Assembly: GCA_036583965.1 (NCBI GenBank)
Contig: JAZBQD010000019.1
Coordinates: 4,596,530-4,660,529 of the forward strand
DNA from: Prunella strophiata
Taxonomy: Eukaryota > Chordata > Aves > Passeriformes > Prunellidae
Direction: 5' to 3'
DNA: 64,000 nt
The translations under genes were made by a program, and so were the position numbers. Below, piece by piece: positions 1-11,900 of the stretch (positions are counted from its first letter, which is position 1; every line of letters begins with the position of its first letter). Below the pieces are notes generated by a model. That model ran no database searches. It saw only the letters and a program-made list of their open reading frames with translations, and was not told the origin of the DNA.

Positions 1-1870
1 TCCAAAAGACACAGCCAAATGAAAAATAGCTTTGGAAAAGATGGCTGAGCAGGAAAAAAAAATTCAGAATTTAATCACTAGGTGAAGTGTAGATTCTCAC
101 CAACAGCAGCTACTTACAGCTCAAAACATTTAATTCAAAAGACTGAAGGCATTAATACTTTTAAGTAAGAATCAATACTGACCAACTGCAGTCTTGTTAG
201 CTGAGGCTGAAAAGTAAATTAACCTGCAGTGATTGAACTAATTTGGACAAGCAAAAGCCCTGGAAGAAAGGCCATGTAACCACTGCCCTCACCAGCTTTC
301 TTTTGCTGAGCAGCCATGCTGAACAGCAGTGCTGTGCTTCCCTCTTAGTGCCAGGCTGCAGGCTGGCAGTGACACACAGACTGCAGTGTCACACACACAC
401 ACTTAGGGACACACACAGTGCTGCTGGAGGCTTACAAGGAAGGACTGTGACTCCACAGTCCTGATCCTGCTGGATCACGTTGCTCTACACTCTGCATCTG
501 TAACAATGAAGTATTTTAATCACCAGCTTATCAGTGCTGACAAGCCTGAGACAGCCCTGTTCTGGCAGGTGGACCATGTCCAAGGACTCACCACCAGTGT
601 TAGAACCCTGCTCTTTATCTCCACAAGTGTGGAAAGATGCATTCTAGTAAAAGTCTGAACTCTGCAAGCCACTTGCACAAGCTTTGTCAGACACTGGTGT
701 ATGAGAACAGGGCTCATAAGACCTTTATTTCCTTCTTCTACTTTTTTTACATGGCTACTGCTGCAGCAAAAAGTCTTCCCAGGAAGCAGTGGGAAAAAAA
801 ATTAGTCTAAGATATAAACTAGCAACAGGTAGGATAAAAGGATAAACAGGGAAGATTCTTACTTCAGATTGCCCATGACAGATCACTCAAACTACTGGCA
901 AAGAAGAAGACCCAAAAAAGAACACAGGTAAAGAAATTAATCCAGCCAGAGTTAGTTCTCTACACCAAAGTGAAACACCCATTTCAGCTCTCCAGTGTCA
1001 GCAGCAAGTCACATCTTAGCTATGGGCAGCATTAGACACCTCTTTAGTAAACATTTCCTCCCAGTGTGGTATCACAAAAGGCTGAAAAAGTGACCATACT
1101 GTTGCTACAAAGTAGATCTTAGAAGTTAAATATTTATGGAGGAGTAGTGTCTATTTCAGCATCTTAATTTACTCAGAAGACTGCAGTAAGGTTCTTCAAA
1201 TACAACATGCAGAGCTTCAAAGACTTTTTCTCCTGTTGGTTTTCATAGCAATGAAATAAGTAATTGCCACTCCCAAACCCACAAGGGTTTTGCTTTCAAG
1301 TTTTACCCTGTACATTTGATTTAGATGGGAGTTTACTAAAGCAGCAGTAATTATAAACTAGAGATTTGACTTTGTTAGGAAGAATACAGACTATTCAGAT
1401 ATTCAGGTGTAAGTTCAAATATTTTCCATTTAAGTTTATTTCAAGAACATAAAATATATTCAATCTGTAGATGGGTAACTGACTGTATTTAACAGCAACA
1501 CTATTCCTTCATTCCTGTAAAAAAAAAACCCAAAACATCTGTTCTCCCCTTGAAAGATCAAAATCTTCATCTTTCAAAATCTTTATCTTTCACAGATAAA
1601 GAATTTAAATCAAGAAAAAGGTTTCCACCTCAGAAGCCAAGAAAAAAGGCTGCATGCTTAAGAGATAATTTGGAAACTAGTTAAAATGCAGAGAGAGTTA
1701 AAAAAATTAAGTTTACAGCACTGGAAGGGTTGATGCACTGATGCAGCCTGTACATGGCACAAGATCCATTTCTGGTACTAACCACTGTCATGTGCCTGCC
1801 ATGAAAAATGTTATTCAGAAAGCCTGAAAGAGAGCTAATGACAGGTGGATGTAAAGATCTGATCTCTCAC

Positions 1871-2175
1871 CTTTACTGCTGTCATCCAAAGTGCTATTTT
1901 GAAAAACATGTAAGAATATTCTCCTTCAGCAGCTCTGTGAGCAGTGCTACCCAGAACAGTAACTAAATTCTCGTTTGACTTCAAGCACCTACTTCAAGTT
2001 TTGAAAGACAGGCTGATCACTTGATTGCAGGTGATGACAGAATCCTTTGCCACATCTAAATTAAAGCTGCTGCACAAATCTTCAGCTTCCCTGCAGTGCT
2101 GTGTAGTTGTTTTGCAACACTGCAGGACTTCCCCAGGATAGCTGTAACTATTGTCACCAATGTCAACTTGCAGTC
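1871..2175 (-). ncRNA. Possible exon of the divergent minus-strand transcript
   Basis: The minus strand has an acceptor with a good pyrimidine tract (ttgtttctcag, exon from 2175) and a strong donor AAG|GTGAGA (exon end 1871). One frame is open for about 57 codons from the acceptor, then has a TGA, then stays open to the donor. I do not recognise the peptide. A non-coding exon is the simplest reading. Confidence 0.22.
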
Positions 2176-5112
2176 CTGAGAAACAATACAAGAAATTCAG
2201 TGTATTTGTAATCAAATTCCATATCCTGCATCCCTTTATTAGACAACAAAACAGAAATTAAACATCTACATTCAAATAACTACACCAAGTGCAAAAACAT
2301 GCAGAAACTGACTTTAGAATCCATGCTGAAGTAAACCCTGGCAATAAGCATGTAATTCCTAAATTAGCCAACATTAACATTTGATAGAAGTATGTCAGCT
2401 ATCATAAAATCCCATACCAGAAAGAATAAAAATAGCCTCTTACAACACAGCTCTTGTTCTGTCCAAACACAAGATTACCAAATCAGTCTTAAAACAAGGA
2501 ACATTTTCTGTCTGGCACCAAAAGATTGCCTGACAGATGCCCCAGCTGCATCAGGTGAGAGCTGGAAGGGCTCTGGTGGTGCTGGGCTGCCAACACCACC
2601 CTCAGGGAGCCCTGCACACCCTGGGACACGTGGGGTGGCAGCTCACATCTCCAGCCACAAAGCACAACAAAGTCTGGACATGGTTTATTCAGGAAAATGG
2701 GGCTGCTCCTCCCTGGAGATCACTGAGGCTCCTGCCAAGAGCCTGGCCAGCTGAGCATGGATCACTTTACTGGTGTTACTGGGCAAAGCAACTACAAAGT
2801 GAGCATTATTTTTGCAGAGCTGATAGAAATCCCAATTCTGAGATTTTTCTCACACAAGTATTTCTGACAGTGCTCTACATCACAAATATTTTCATCATTA
2901 CTCATGGCCAGAAGATACTGCACTGCTGCAAAACATCCCCAGAGCAGATCCAAGAAATCAGCACTGAACTTCAGTGGAGAGAATGCATCAATTCAGGCTT
3001 CCTGAGGGCTGCCAGGCTTTGTGTCTTCTCCAGTGGGAACTTCCCAAGGCAATGATTAAAATCAGCAAGAAGTTATGTTTGAATAATTAAATGTCCAAAT
3101 AATTAAATGTCCATTTTCTGAACTTGAGGACAGGAATGTCCCAGAGCAGGGGAAAATGTAAGGAAGCATTTAACATTAACAGGTTTAATTCAAGTTGGTT
3201 TGTTTTTTGTTTTTTTTCCTCTCACACACATGATTATAAAAATTAAGGAAGTCAATGCTGATAGTTTAACAGTGCAGCACAATTTTTTCCATGACCAGGA
3301 AAGGTTTGATCTTCCATTTTTATAATCCAGCTATTACTGGCTGAAGTTTTTTTTGCTGTCAACTTCACATTTATTGGCATTTTTTCTCTTTATACCTGCA
3401 CTTCACAACTCCTTACCATGCTCCTCTGAGCAGTTTGCAATCATTTAGATAATAAAGCTTTGTGGGAAGCATGTGACCTTAATTTGTACAGAAATACTGC
3501 AGTTCCACATAGACATAGATGAAGAAGTGTTGCCTATTTAACTACAGAAATACCAAGGGGAAGAGCATTAAAAAAAGAACAATGGAAACAGAAATAAAAG
3601 CTAAAAGTCTCCTGAACAACTGCAGTCTGACAGAGTAGCACTGTACTTTGCTACATAGAAAGAAGCTCAGTGTTAAAATAAGATCCAATATTTTTAATGT
3701 TTCTACAGTATTTTGGCTGCAATTGCACATGCATTCTGAGTTCTTTTATCTACAAAAAATCCAGTGTGTCAAGAGCAGTATGTGATTACTGAACAGAATA
3801 AAACCATCTCACTTATCCCAGAAATCTTCTTTATCTGTGATCTGAAGGAAGCCACATGACACATTCAACAATTACTTGTTCTGCTGTTCTTCTAAAGAGA
3901 ACTGTAAGATACAGACACTTCCTAAATTTACTTTTTCTTATCAAGTGCCATATATGGAAAACTTTGAACAAGAATTTCTAGGAAAAGTATATTCTGTAAC
4001 TAATACACCAAACACATTTTCAAGTGCTTAAGTGTATTATTTTTACTCATTTACTTAGAGCCATCACTTAGAATTCCATGTAACCAATGACCAGTGTCAT
4101 GCTTAGAAGTGCCTTAATGCTTTTAAATTAAGAAGCCTTTAATTTGTTCAAATGCATTTCCTGAGGCAAATCTCCTGTGCTGCATCTACAAGACCTTTGG
4201 TACTAACAAAGTACAGATAGCCAAGTAGTGCTGCTTTGAACACTGAGCTAAAAAATGGAATGTTTCTACCTCACAGCATGTCTGCTTACAGAGAGATTAG
4301 ATCCTAAAAGGATTCAGCGTGATTGTCCCACTCTAGAGCTTCTCAGCTGTTAACTCTGTGCAGTTAACACACCAGGCCATGATAAAAGGCTCACCAAAGT
4401 GACCTCCTCTGCTCATTTCTTCCACTCATTCCCACAGCTTCCCTGGAAGGGTTGGCACAGGGGGATGGGGCACAGTGCAAAGATACAGAACAGCGATGAT
4501 GGCTTCAAGTTTCAGGGCTGCTTAAAAATGGCATTTAGGATGAAAAATTTGAGTACCATGGAGTAACTCTTGAGTCCTGAAGTTCCTATTCCAATGCAAA
4601 GATATTTAAACCAAAATTAGACTTTTTTCCTGCCTTGCCAAAAGCACAGTGCTCTCATTCCATGACACCAGACATCATCCCTAAGCTGTGTGAGAACATT
4701 TGTGCTGTGCTGAGCTGCCCACTGGGCATTCTTAGGTGCTTAAAATACCATAAAAGAACAAGTCACCTCTCCTGCTCACTGGCTGTACAGAAATAAAGTT
4801 CTTTTGCTCACAGCAGCTTGGGGGGTGATGTGCCATAAGCCTCCTGATTGTGCTGGCTGTAACAGATACATCCACAGGGGCAGGAGTTTTATGCTAGAAA
4901 TCAGAAACAAGACTGATTAGTTCAACCACAAACTGTTATTTATTGAATGGTTCTACACTCAGTACAGAGATACAAACCATGCCTCAGGAAAGCTCACAAT
5001 CCAAGCCAGGATTTGCCCAACACATTCCAAAGAGAGATCAGAAGTTCACATTCAAATGGAATTTTGGAAGCTTTGTTAACATTTAGGTTAGACATAATAT
5101 ATTATAAGCCAT

Positions 5113-5430
5113 AGAGATTGGTTTGGGTTGGAAGGAACTTTAAAAACATCATCCAATTCCAACCCCCCTGCCATGGCAGGGACACCTTCCCTGTCCCAGG
5201 CTGCTCCAAGCCCTGTCCAACCTGGCCTTGGACGTTCCAGGAGCCAGGGGCAGCCACAGCTTCTCTGGGCACCCTGTGCCAGGGCCTGCCCACCCTCACA
5301 GGCAGGAATTTCTTCCTCATATGGAAGCTCAACCTGCTCTCAGTCAGTGCAAAGCCATTCCCCCAGTCCTGTCACTCCATGCCCTTGTCCAAAGTCCCTC
5401 TCCAGGTCTCCTTTAGGTTCCCCTCAGATA
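5113..5430 (-). repeat. CR1 LINE 3' fragment
   Basis: Antisense copy of the CR1 3' end: ggtttgggttggaaggaac near 5120, then ccatggcagggacaccttcc and cagcttctctgggcaccctg, the standard landmarks in birds. Truncated at its 5' end as usual. Confidence 0.9.
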
Positions 5431-6349
5431 CTCTCCAGTTTATCTCCCTGCATAAAAGAGAACTACAGCACAGAATCAAAGCTCCCTCAACCTCTAGACA
5501 TTTTGGGGAGATCTTCAAACATCTTTATATTTACAACCCAGAGTCAAACACCAAAATTCCAGACCTTTCCTCCATGTCAGGCCTCCCCTACAGCCAATTC
5601 CAAACAAGTCTTGTGTACTTTGTGCATTATTAAACCTTCAGAGCTTACCTGCACTCAACTCCCTAGAGAACTTTCCCTTCACTTGCCACTTTCCAAAGCA
5701 CCAGATTTAATTAAAAAAAAAAAATAAAATACAAAAGCCACCTTCAAAGCAGAGCTTACATGGGAACCATACTTAAATTAATAATCTATTTCTGTCAAAT
5801 CAACACAATGGTCCCCCAGCTGTTGCTTTAGGTAACCCTTAGAGATGCCTTTAAGCTCACAGTGACCACTGTCAAATAGATGCTCATCATTCTGGAATAA
5901 AAATTATGGATCCATTATTTCCGAATAAAAACTATGCATCTCTACTACCATAAACCACAGAACAAATTCTGTATAATATGCCAAAAAGTGAAACTAAATT
6001 AAAACATTTTAGTTTTATCATAGGACTTCGGCCTGTAACTTCTACTTAGCAAAGTTAAAGCCCATCTCTAAGGCCAAACTCTCTCAAAGGACTCCGACAG
6101 GTGCGGATAAGGCCGCACCTCCAGGACCAGACACTACAGCACCGCCACACGTGTCCCAAACCAGCCCTCAGCCTCCTGCACACAGCTCAGCGCTGTCCCT
6201 GCTGCCCCTGCCTGCAGAGGAAACCGGGGGGAAGCGCTCGAGCAGCGGGAGCCGCTCGCGTTCCCTCCCCGCACGCGTCACGGGGCGATGAAGGGCGGCG
6301 GAGCTGCGCCCTCCCCCGCGGGAAGGCGGCGCGGGCCGGCAGCCCCTAC

Positions 6350-6480
6350 CTGCACCCCGGCCGTGTCTCTGCGGGGCGCTCGGGCCGCCCCGCCGGCTCC
6401 GCGCCCTCACGGCGGGCGGTCCCGGCGCCTCCATGGCGGCCGCTCCACTTCCGGCTCCGGCCGGGCCCGCTCCTACGCCA
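6350..6480 (-). ncRNA. Possible divergent transcript, first exon
   Basis: On the minus strand an ETS-like CCGGAAGTG and a strong Kozak context (GCGGCCGCCATGG, ATG at 6434-6432) are followed by a donor CAG|GTAGGG at 6349. The 85-bp open part would encode MEAPGPPAVRARSRR and onward, which I do not recognise. It may be the first exon of a divergent lncRNA, like PSMA3-AS1 near human ARID4A, or of an unknown protein. The 5' edge is estimated. Confidence 0.35.
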
Positions 6481-6784
6481 TCGCCGCCGCAAGCGGAGCC
6501 GCCGCCATGACCCAGCGAGGGGGTCACACCGCCGGGAAGAGACGCGGTGCCGCCTCGGCGGCCCTCAGGATGAGCCTCCCGGTCGCTGCCTCCGCCGATC
6601 GCACGGACGCTCCCGCTCCTCCCTCTCCCCGCGGCCTAAAATGGGAAAGAGCCGCGCACAAAATGGCGCCTGCGACGGCGCGGCCGCCGCGCCTGCGCGC
6701 CGCGCGCGCCGGCTCCGCCCCCATCCGCCGCCGTCCCGCCCCCGCCCCGTCCTTCCCCCTCCCTCCCGCCCGTCCCGCCCCGAG

Positions 6785-6952
6785 CCAATCGCATCGCGCC
6801 GTTGCCCTTCCGGTCCCCGCCGCTCGCCAATCCCGTGCGCCCGGGGCCGCGCCGCCACCCAATGGGGGTGCTGTCCGCGGCGGCCCAATGCGCGCGGGGC
6901 GCCGGGGCGGCGGCCAATGGGAGCGGCCCCGCTCCCGCCGCTTGTTTATTGG
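6785..6952. promoter_or_regulatory. Cluster of six NF-Y (CCAAT) boxes
   Basis: CCAAT occurs at 6785-6789, 6827-6831, 6859-6863, 6885-6889 and 6914-6918, and its reverse complement at 6948-6952. Spacings are about 42, 32, 26, 29 and 34 bp. The cluster ends roughly 80 bp before the probable transcription start of ARID4A, a usual position for NF-Y. Binding is inferred from the motif only. Confidence 0.6.
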
Positions 6953-7029
6953 GGCTCGCGCTGCGGCGCGGGGCGGGTCCGCGCGCGCGGGGGGGGAGGG
7001 GGGCGGGGGAGCGGGGGGGCGGAGCGGGG

Positions 7030-7106
7030 GCCGCGCTCAGCCGGGGCCGCCGCCGTCTGCGGAGGGGCCCGGGCGGCGCGGGGGCTGCGGAACGAGGAGT
7101 TCGCAG
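7030..7106 (+). other. ARID4A: ARID4A exon 1, non-coding (5' end estimated)
   Basis: A donor GCAG|GTACG at 7107 follows a GC-rich segment that starts downstream of the CCAAT cluster. Exon 2 carries the start codon, has its own acceptor and has an in-frame stop upstream of the ATG, so a separate non-coding first exon is required. The 5' edge is a guess; only the donor is supported by sequence. Confidence 0.5.
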
Positions 7107-8994
7107 GTACGAAGGGACGCGCGAGGAGGAGGAGGGAGAAGGGGAGGAGGAGGAAGAGAAGGAGGAAGAAGAGGTGGTGGCGGCGGAGTTGCGGCTGCCG
7201 CGCCGCCGTCCCGGGGGAGGGGACGCGAAGCGGCTCCGGGAGCTGCGCTTTAAAACCCCCCCCGCCCCCCCTCCCCCGCCCTGTGGGAGCGCACGGGCGC
7301 GCGCGCCGCCCCCCTCACGGAGCGGGACCCTCGGGAGCGGGACCCCCCAACTCTGTCCCGGTATCCCCGGGAGCGGCCCCCGCGCTCCCTGGGCCGGGGG
7401 GCTGCGCCGCTGCCCCGGGGGGCGGGAGGCACAAGTCCGGGAGGAGGAGGGGGCCCGGCGGGGCCGCGGAAAGTTGAGAGGGGGCCGGGGCGGGTGGGGG
7501 GCGGCGGCCCCTGAGCCCCGCGGAGCAAATGGCGACGTGACACACACCGAGCGCGGGGCCGCCCGGCGGGAAGCGGCGGCCGCGCTCCCTCGGCGCGGCC
7601 GGGACGGGCGGCGGCTCCTTCCCTCCGTCCCTCCCTCCGCCTTGCCCGGGCTCCCCCCGCCGCCCCTCGCGGGGAGCCCCGCGCTCAGCCCTCAGCCTCC
7701 CCCGCTCTTGTTTTGCAGTGTTGCCCGTGCGAGGAGAAGTCCCGGAGCTGGAATCGCTCACATAACCCTTAAAGATGAAGGTAGGCGGCTCCGGCGGGAG
7801 CGGGGATCGCCGCCCTGTTCGCCCGCCGCTCTGGAGATTTCATTTTTAATCGCTCCCCGTCTGGGCACGGCAGCAGTGGGAGAACGCGGGGTTCGGTGCA
7901 TGCTGTGAGTGCTGTTCCTGCTCCCCGGCGAGGTGCAGGTGATTTAAAGCTCTCACCGCCGTGCAGGAGCGCTCGGAACATCCTCATCGCCTCCGAGTTG
8001 TTGTTGTCCTTCGGGCTCCCGTCTTTAAACGCTTCCTGTATCAGCAGCTGCTATGGCAAGTTTGCAAAACCACAGCTTTTGTCCCGCCTTTGCTGTTGCC
8101 GGTTTGCTCAGTACAAAGGCTCAACAATTGCAGTATAATTTACAAAACTTTTCCTTTTCCCTTCAGAGTTGAATGAAATAATCAAGTTATTAAAAAAAAC
8201 CCCGTACATATCCCATTTTATTTTAGATTCTGCACCCATTTCCTGTCTTTTCAGTGTGGTTATTTTGTCCTTGTTTATCAGTTGTAATGAGCACAGTGAA
8301 GTGAAATGTTGAGTATTAAAGTCCAGGTTAAGGAAAACGTGATTAATATTTCTCTTTAAAAATGCACTGGCAATTAAGGCAGTTTAATAAAGGCATTCCA
8401 GGAAAGAAAAATAATTGTTAATAGCTGTTTGAAAGATTGCAACAGATTTCTCTAGAGGTCTCCTTTTAGTCACCAGGAAAGAAATCCTATATATAGAATG
8501 TTACAGACTTAATTGTAAGTGTTGGGATGACACCAATCTCAAACAGTTTTAAATAATCTGTGTCATTGGATTGCTTATAGCTGAAAAAATACAGCTGTCT
8601 GTTGCCTTTTTGCAGTTGCAACGTTTTCCTTTTATACAGAACCTACTTGGATTAACAGTTGCTCCTTTACTTTGTTGCCCTTTTTATAAACAGAGTCCCA
8701 AGTATCAATGAATACCCTCAAAAACATTTCTGGGAGAGGCTGACAATGAATTGACAGGAGGTGTGTGTCAACATCAGTGACGAACCAAAACTTCCTGTAA
8801 CTTGTTTGTTGGGCTTTTGTTTTTTTTTTTCCCCTTTTGAAGAACTCTGTGATGGCAATCACAAGCACAGAAGCTGTTTATCAATTAAAAGTCAACAGGT
8901 CTAAAAGCCTAGGTGCAAAATGGAGTACATAATGCTACAGCTGTAGCTACAAGTAAGAGCTCAAGTTTGTTTTGGTGTTTTTGTTCCCCTCCAG
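7107..8994 (+). other. ARID4A: ARID4A introns 1-2
   Basis: Intron 1 (7107-7718) is GC-rich with a 52-bp pure purine tract at 7123-7174. Intron 2 (7781-8994) moves from CpG-rich to AT-rich and holds nothing else recognised. Confidence 0.7.
7719..7780 (+). CDS. ARID4A: ARID4A exon 2 (start codon)
   Basis: The acceptor is a pyrimidine tract ending in ttttgcag and the donor is AAG|GTAGG. The exon is mostly 5' UTR. Coding is ATG AAG at 7775-7780, giving M-K, and exon 3 continues with AADEP, the conserved start of the family. An in-frame TAA at 7763-7765 rules out an upstream start in this frame. Confidence 0.92.
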
Positions 8995-11900
8995 GCAGCA
9001 GATGAGCCTGCCTACCTGACAGTGGGGACTGATGTCAGTGCCAAGTACCGTGGTGCCTTCTGCGAGGCAAAGATCAAGACGGTGAAAAGGCTTGTGAAAG
9101 TCAAGGTGAGTGTGCTGAGGCTGCTGCTGGTTTTGGTAAAGCATTGTGCTCAAAGAGCTGTTACAGGAGGTCCTGCTCCTGAAGATTAGAAAATGTTCAT
9201 CACCTCACTGTATGAATTTTAAGCAACACTTAAATTAGGGGTTTTTTTTCATATTTTGTTATTTGGTTTAGTACGATTTTTTTTCCCTTATTTTGAGAAG
9301 AAATGTTGGTTTTTTATTATATTTTTTAGTAGGATGCTGGAACAAAAATGAGCTTTCTTGCTTCTTTTTTTCCTGACTGCATTTGTCTTCTGTTTTTGGA
9401 TGCATCAGTTTCCTAGCAATAAGTTTTGATGTCACAAATACAGGATTATGGCTTTACATGAATAATAAGGAATAAGAGCAACCTCTTCAGAAGCAAAAGT
9501 TTAGTTTCATACCAACTGACACTCTCACTTTTACAGTTTGGAACTGAAAAGGAAATGCAAAAATAAGTCAACAGCAAGAGAGATGGCAATAATTTGTTTC
9601 TTAGGCCAGGTTTTAGCAATGGCTAGGATAATATTTAAGTTTTGGGCATCTTAATGCAGCTTCTAAAGCAGCTATGCCCTGGCTGTAGCTGAATTTCTGT
9701 GCATGGATAGTATTGGAACATAGTATTCATTCACATTTACAGGACTTTTGGCAAAACAACCAAAAGAAAGTTGTCATTTTGGTGTTGTAATACTGTTGTA
9801 AATGCCACCATGTGAGAATAAGAATAAAACACTGTTAAATGTAAGTTAAAATTGAAAGTAAATACAGAAGTTGTTGTTCTTCTTTGTCTTGTTAAAATGT
9901 TCCCACTTCCTACTTTACTGCCTGCTGTCCAAGATACGTAAATAAGGCATTAGTGACCCAAAATCCCCAACAAATTGAGGTGAAAGCTGCTTTTTGTAAC
10001 TACACATCCAAGCTTTTGTGTGCTTTAATGCTTAGATCAAGTAGAACAAGCCATCAGCCTCTTCAGTTACATATATAGATCATATCACTTTATCAGAGTG
10101 CTTTTCATCAATAGAGAAAAATGTCATTCAGATACTGGAGTCTTTTGCTTCTTCTTAATAAGTATTTAGGGAAACTTGTGGTGTTCTTTGAAATGTGTGT
10201 TAATGAGAAGCTCTGTAGGCAGCAGTGTGCAGGTCTGACAAGCTTGATTTTGTCTGCATCTTTGGTCTGGTAGAGTATTTAGCCTGTTAATAGGTAGGAG
10301 TTTCTTTTTCTCATTAGAATCAGGTGCTTTATTAGTCCATGATAAGATTTGGAATTACATGAGGCTGCTGTGACTTGGTGGAAATTCCTGTCACTGGCTC
10401 TCAATTATACTATAACAATAGAAGTTTTAACAAGCTGAGCCTGATACTGTAATTAAGAGTGTGTAGGCACACCCTGGCACGCTTGCCAAGAGTGCAAAAA
10501 GTCCAAAACCTCCAGTGGCCTTTTCCTGAGCAGCAGGACAACCTGTATTCATCGCTCTGCAATTTTGATTTTAAATTTTATATCAGTATAAAGTGCATTT
10601 TTAACTTGAGTGTATGTTAATACTGCTGCTGTTTTGGCATGTCACTGGTGTTGTGTTTATAAATACAGCTACAGTGGAGTCTGTGCTTGGAGGATAATTG
10701 GGGGAGCCAGAAAACTGGACATCATTATCAAAGCAAGCTTCTGGAACTTTTGGTTCCTGAAAACAAATAGAAATTTTGGATTTTTTAAAATTAAACTGCA
10801 TAGGCTGATGTTCACTCTGTTTCCTCACTGTTCCCCTTCTAGAATGTAGGATTTTCAAGGGAGAAGCAGAGTTTACTTACATTGTAACTGATCCGTATTT
10901 GATCACATGGGTGGTGTTCCACATCTTTGCCATAAAAACTTGCTCAAGGTAGAGAAATGCTGTTGTCACGACCAGTTTGGTGATTTTTTGATACATTTTT
11001 AATAAAGAAAGGTTTTTATTTTGGTTGTAGTTTAGTATTAAAAGTGTTGTCAGTGAAATGCTACAGTTGAATCAGAGAGGAAAAAAAAAAAACTACTAAT
11101 CTTCTCATCTGGAAAGCCCAATTCCAGGTTTGTCCTGGGTTGTGTCAAATTCTAAACTCACCTAAAAATGTATTGTCTTTGCTTTGGAATGACTGGTGTT
11201 TGATTTGCCCTGTTCTTTAATTATGATGTTTCAGATTAAAAATTAAATGAGATACTTGGGGCTTCCTGTCAGTAAAATTGGCCATGCCAAGTGTTTTTGT
11301 TGAGTAACATTAGAGTCTAATTGATAATCTACTGTGGATAATAAGATCTTTATATATGTAAATACACATTTTCTTGTGGTTTTTTTGTGTGCTATTAAGA
11401 AATCAGATGCATATTAAAAAATTCATGAATATCTTTCAGGTGGTCTTGAAGGGGGATAACTCAACTCAGTTAGTGCAAGATGACCAAGTGAAAGGACCTC
11501 TAAGAGTATGTATATTGCATGCCTTCTTTTGGTAATCACATACATTTCTAAAACTCTTAAATGTTGAAGTTGTTTAGGTGGGTACCTGTTCTTCAGGGTT
11601 GAAAACAGCAAAATGAGGCTCATCACTTTAGATGAGATGGGTTCTGAGGAATTAGTCCTAATTTTTGTAGCTACTTAGGCTTCTCTGTGTTGTGTACTTG
11701 ATACAATAGTTTTGCCTGCACAGGGGTTTTTGTATCTTCTCATAAAATGCAAAACTTCTTATAAATAATGAAACGTTGAAACTTCTCAGAAGTAATTAAC
11801 AACTTGAGTGCCAAGCCACGTTCAAGCCCATTAGACAAGAGTAAATACAATTAGTGTTTTAGAATAGTTGATGTATTTTATATAAAAAGGTGTCTGTTTG

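Larger units (their letters stand above)
1..6349. other. Upstream region without a recognised gene
   Basis: AT-rich DNA left of the CpG island. Contents seen: a short CA-rich tract (371-420), the candidate minus-strand exon at 1871-2175, and the CR1 fragment near 5.1 kb. No exon of PSMA3, the expected left neighbour from mammalian order, is visible on either strand. Confidence 0.6.
6200..7800. promoter_or_regulatory. CpG-island promoter of ARID4A, probably bidirectional
   Basis: A block very rich in GC and CpG stands out against AT-rich flanks. It holds five forward CCAAT boxes at 6785, 6827, 6859, 6885 and 6914, one inverted box (attgg) at 6948-6952, GC boxes and a G-run stretch at 6989-7019. 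It ends over non-coding exon 1 and coding exon 2 of ARID4A. There is no canonical TATA box. Long open frames across it on both strands reflect GC-richness, not genes. Confidence 0.9.

Noticed and set aside
5118..5727. Open frames of 171-199 codons near 5.1-5.7 kb
   Set aside because: They read through an antisense CR1 3' end, where such frames recur; similar peptides appear at the other CR1 copies.
6101..7908. Long overlapping open frames on both strands, up to 458 codons
   Set aside because: They span the CpG island. GC-rich DNA has few stop codons, the peptides are low-complexity Arg/Pro/Gly/Ala, and the frames cross the non-coding exon and intron 1 of ARID4A.
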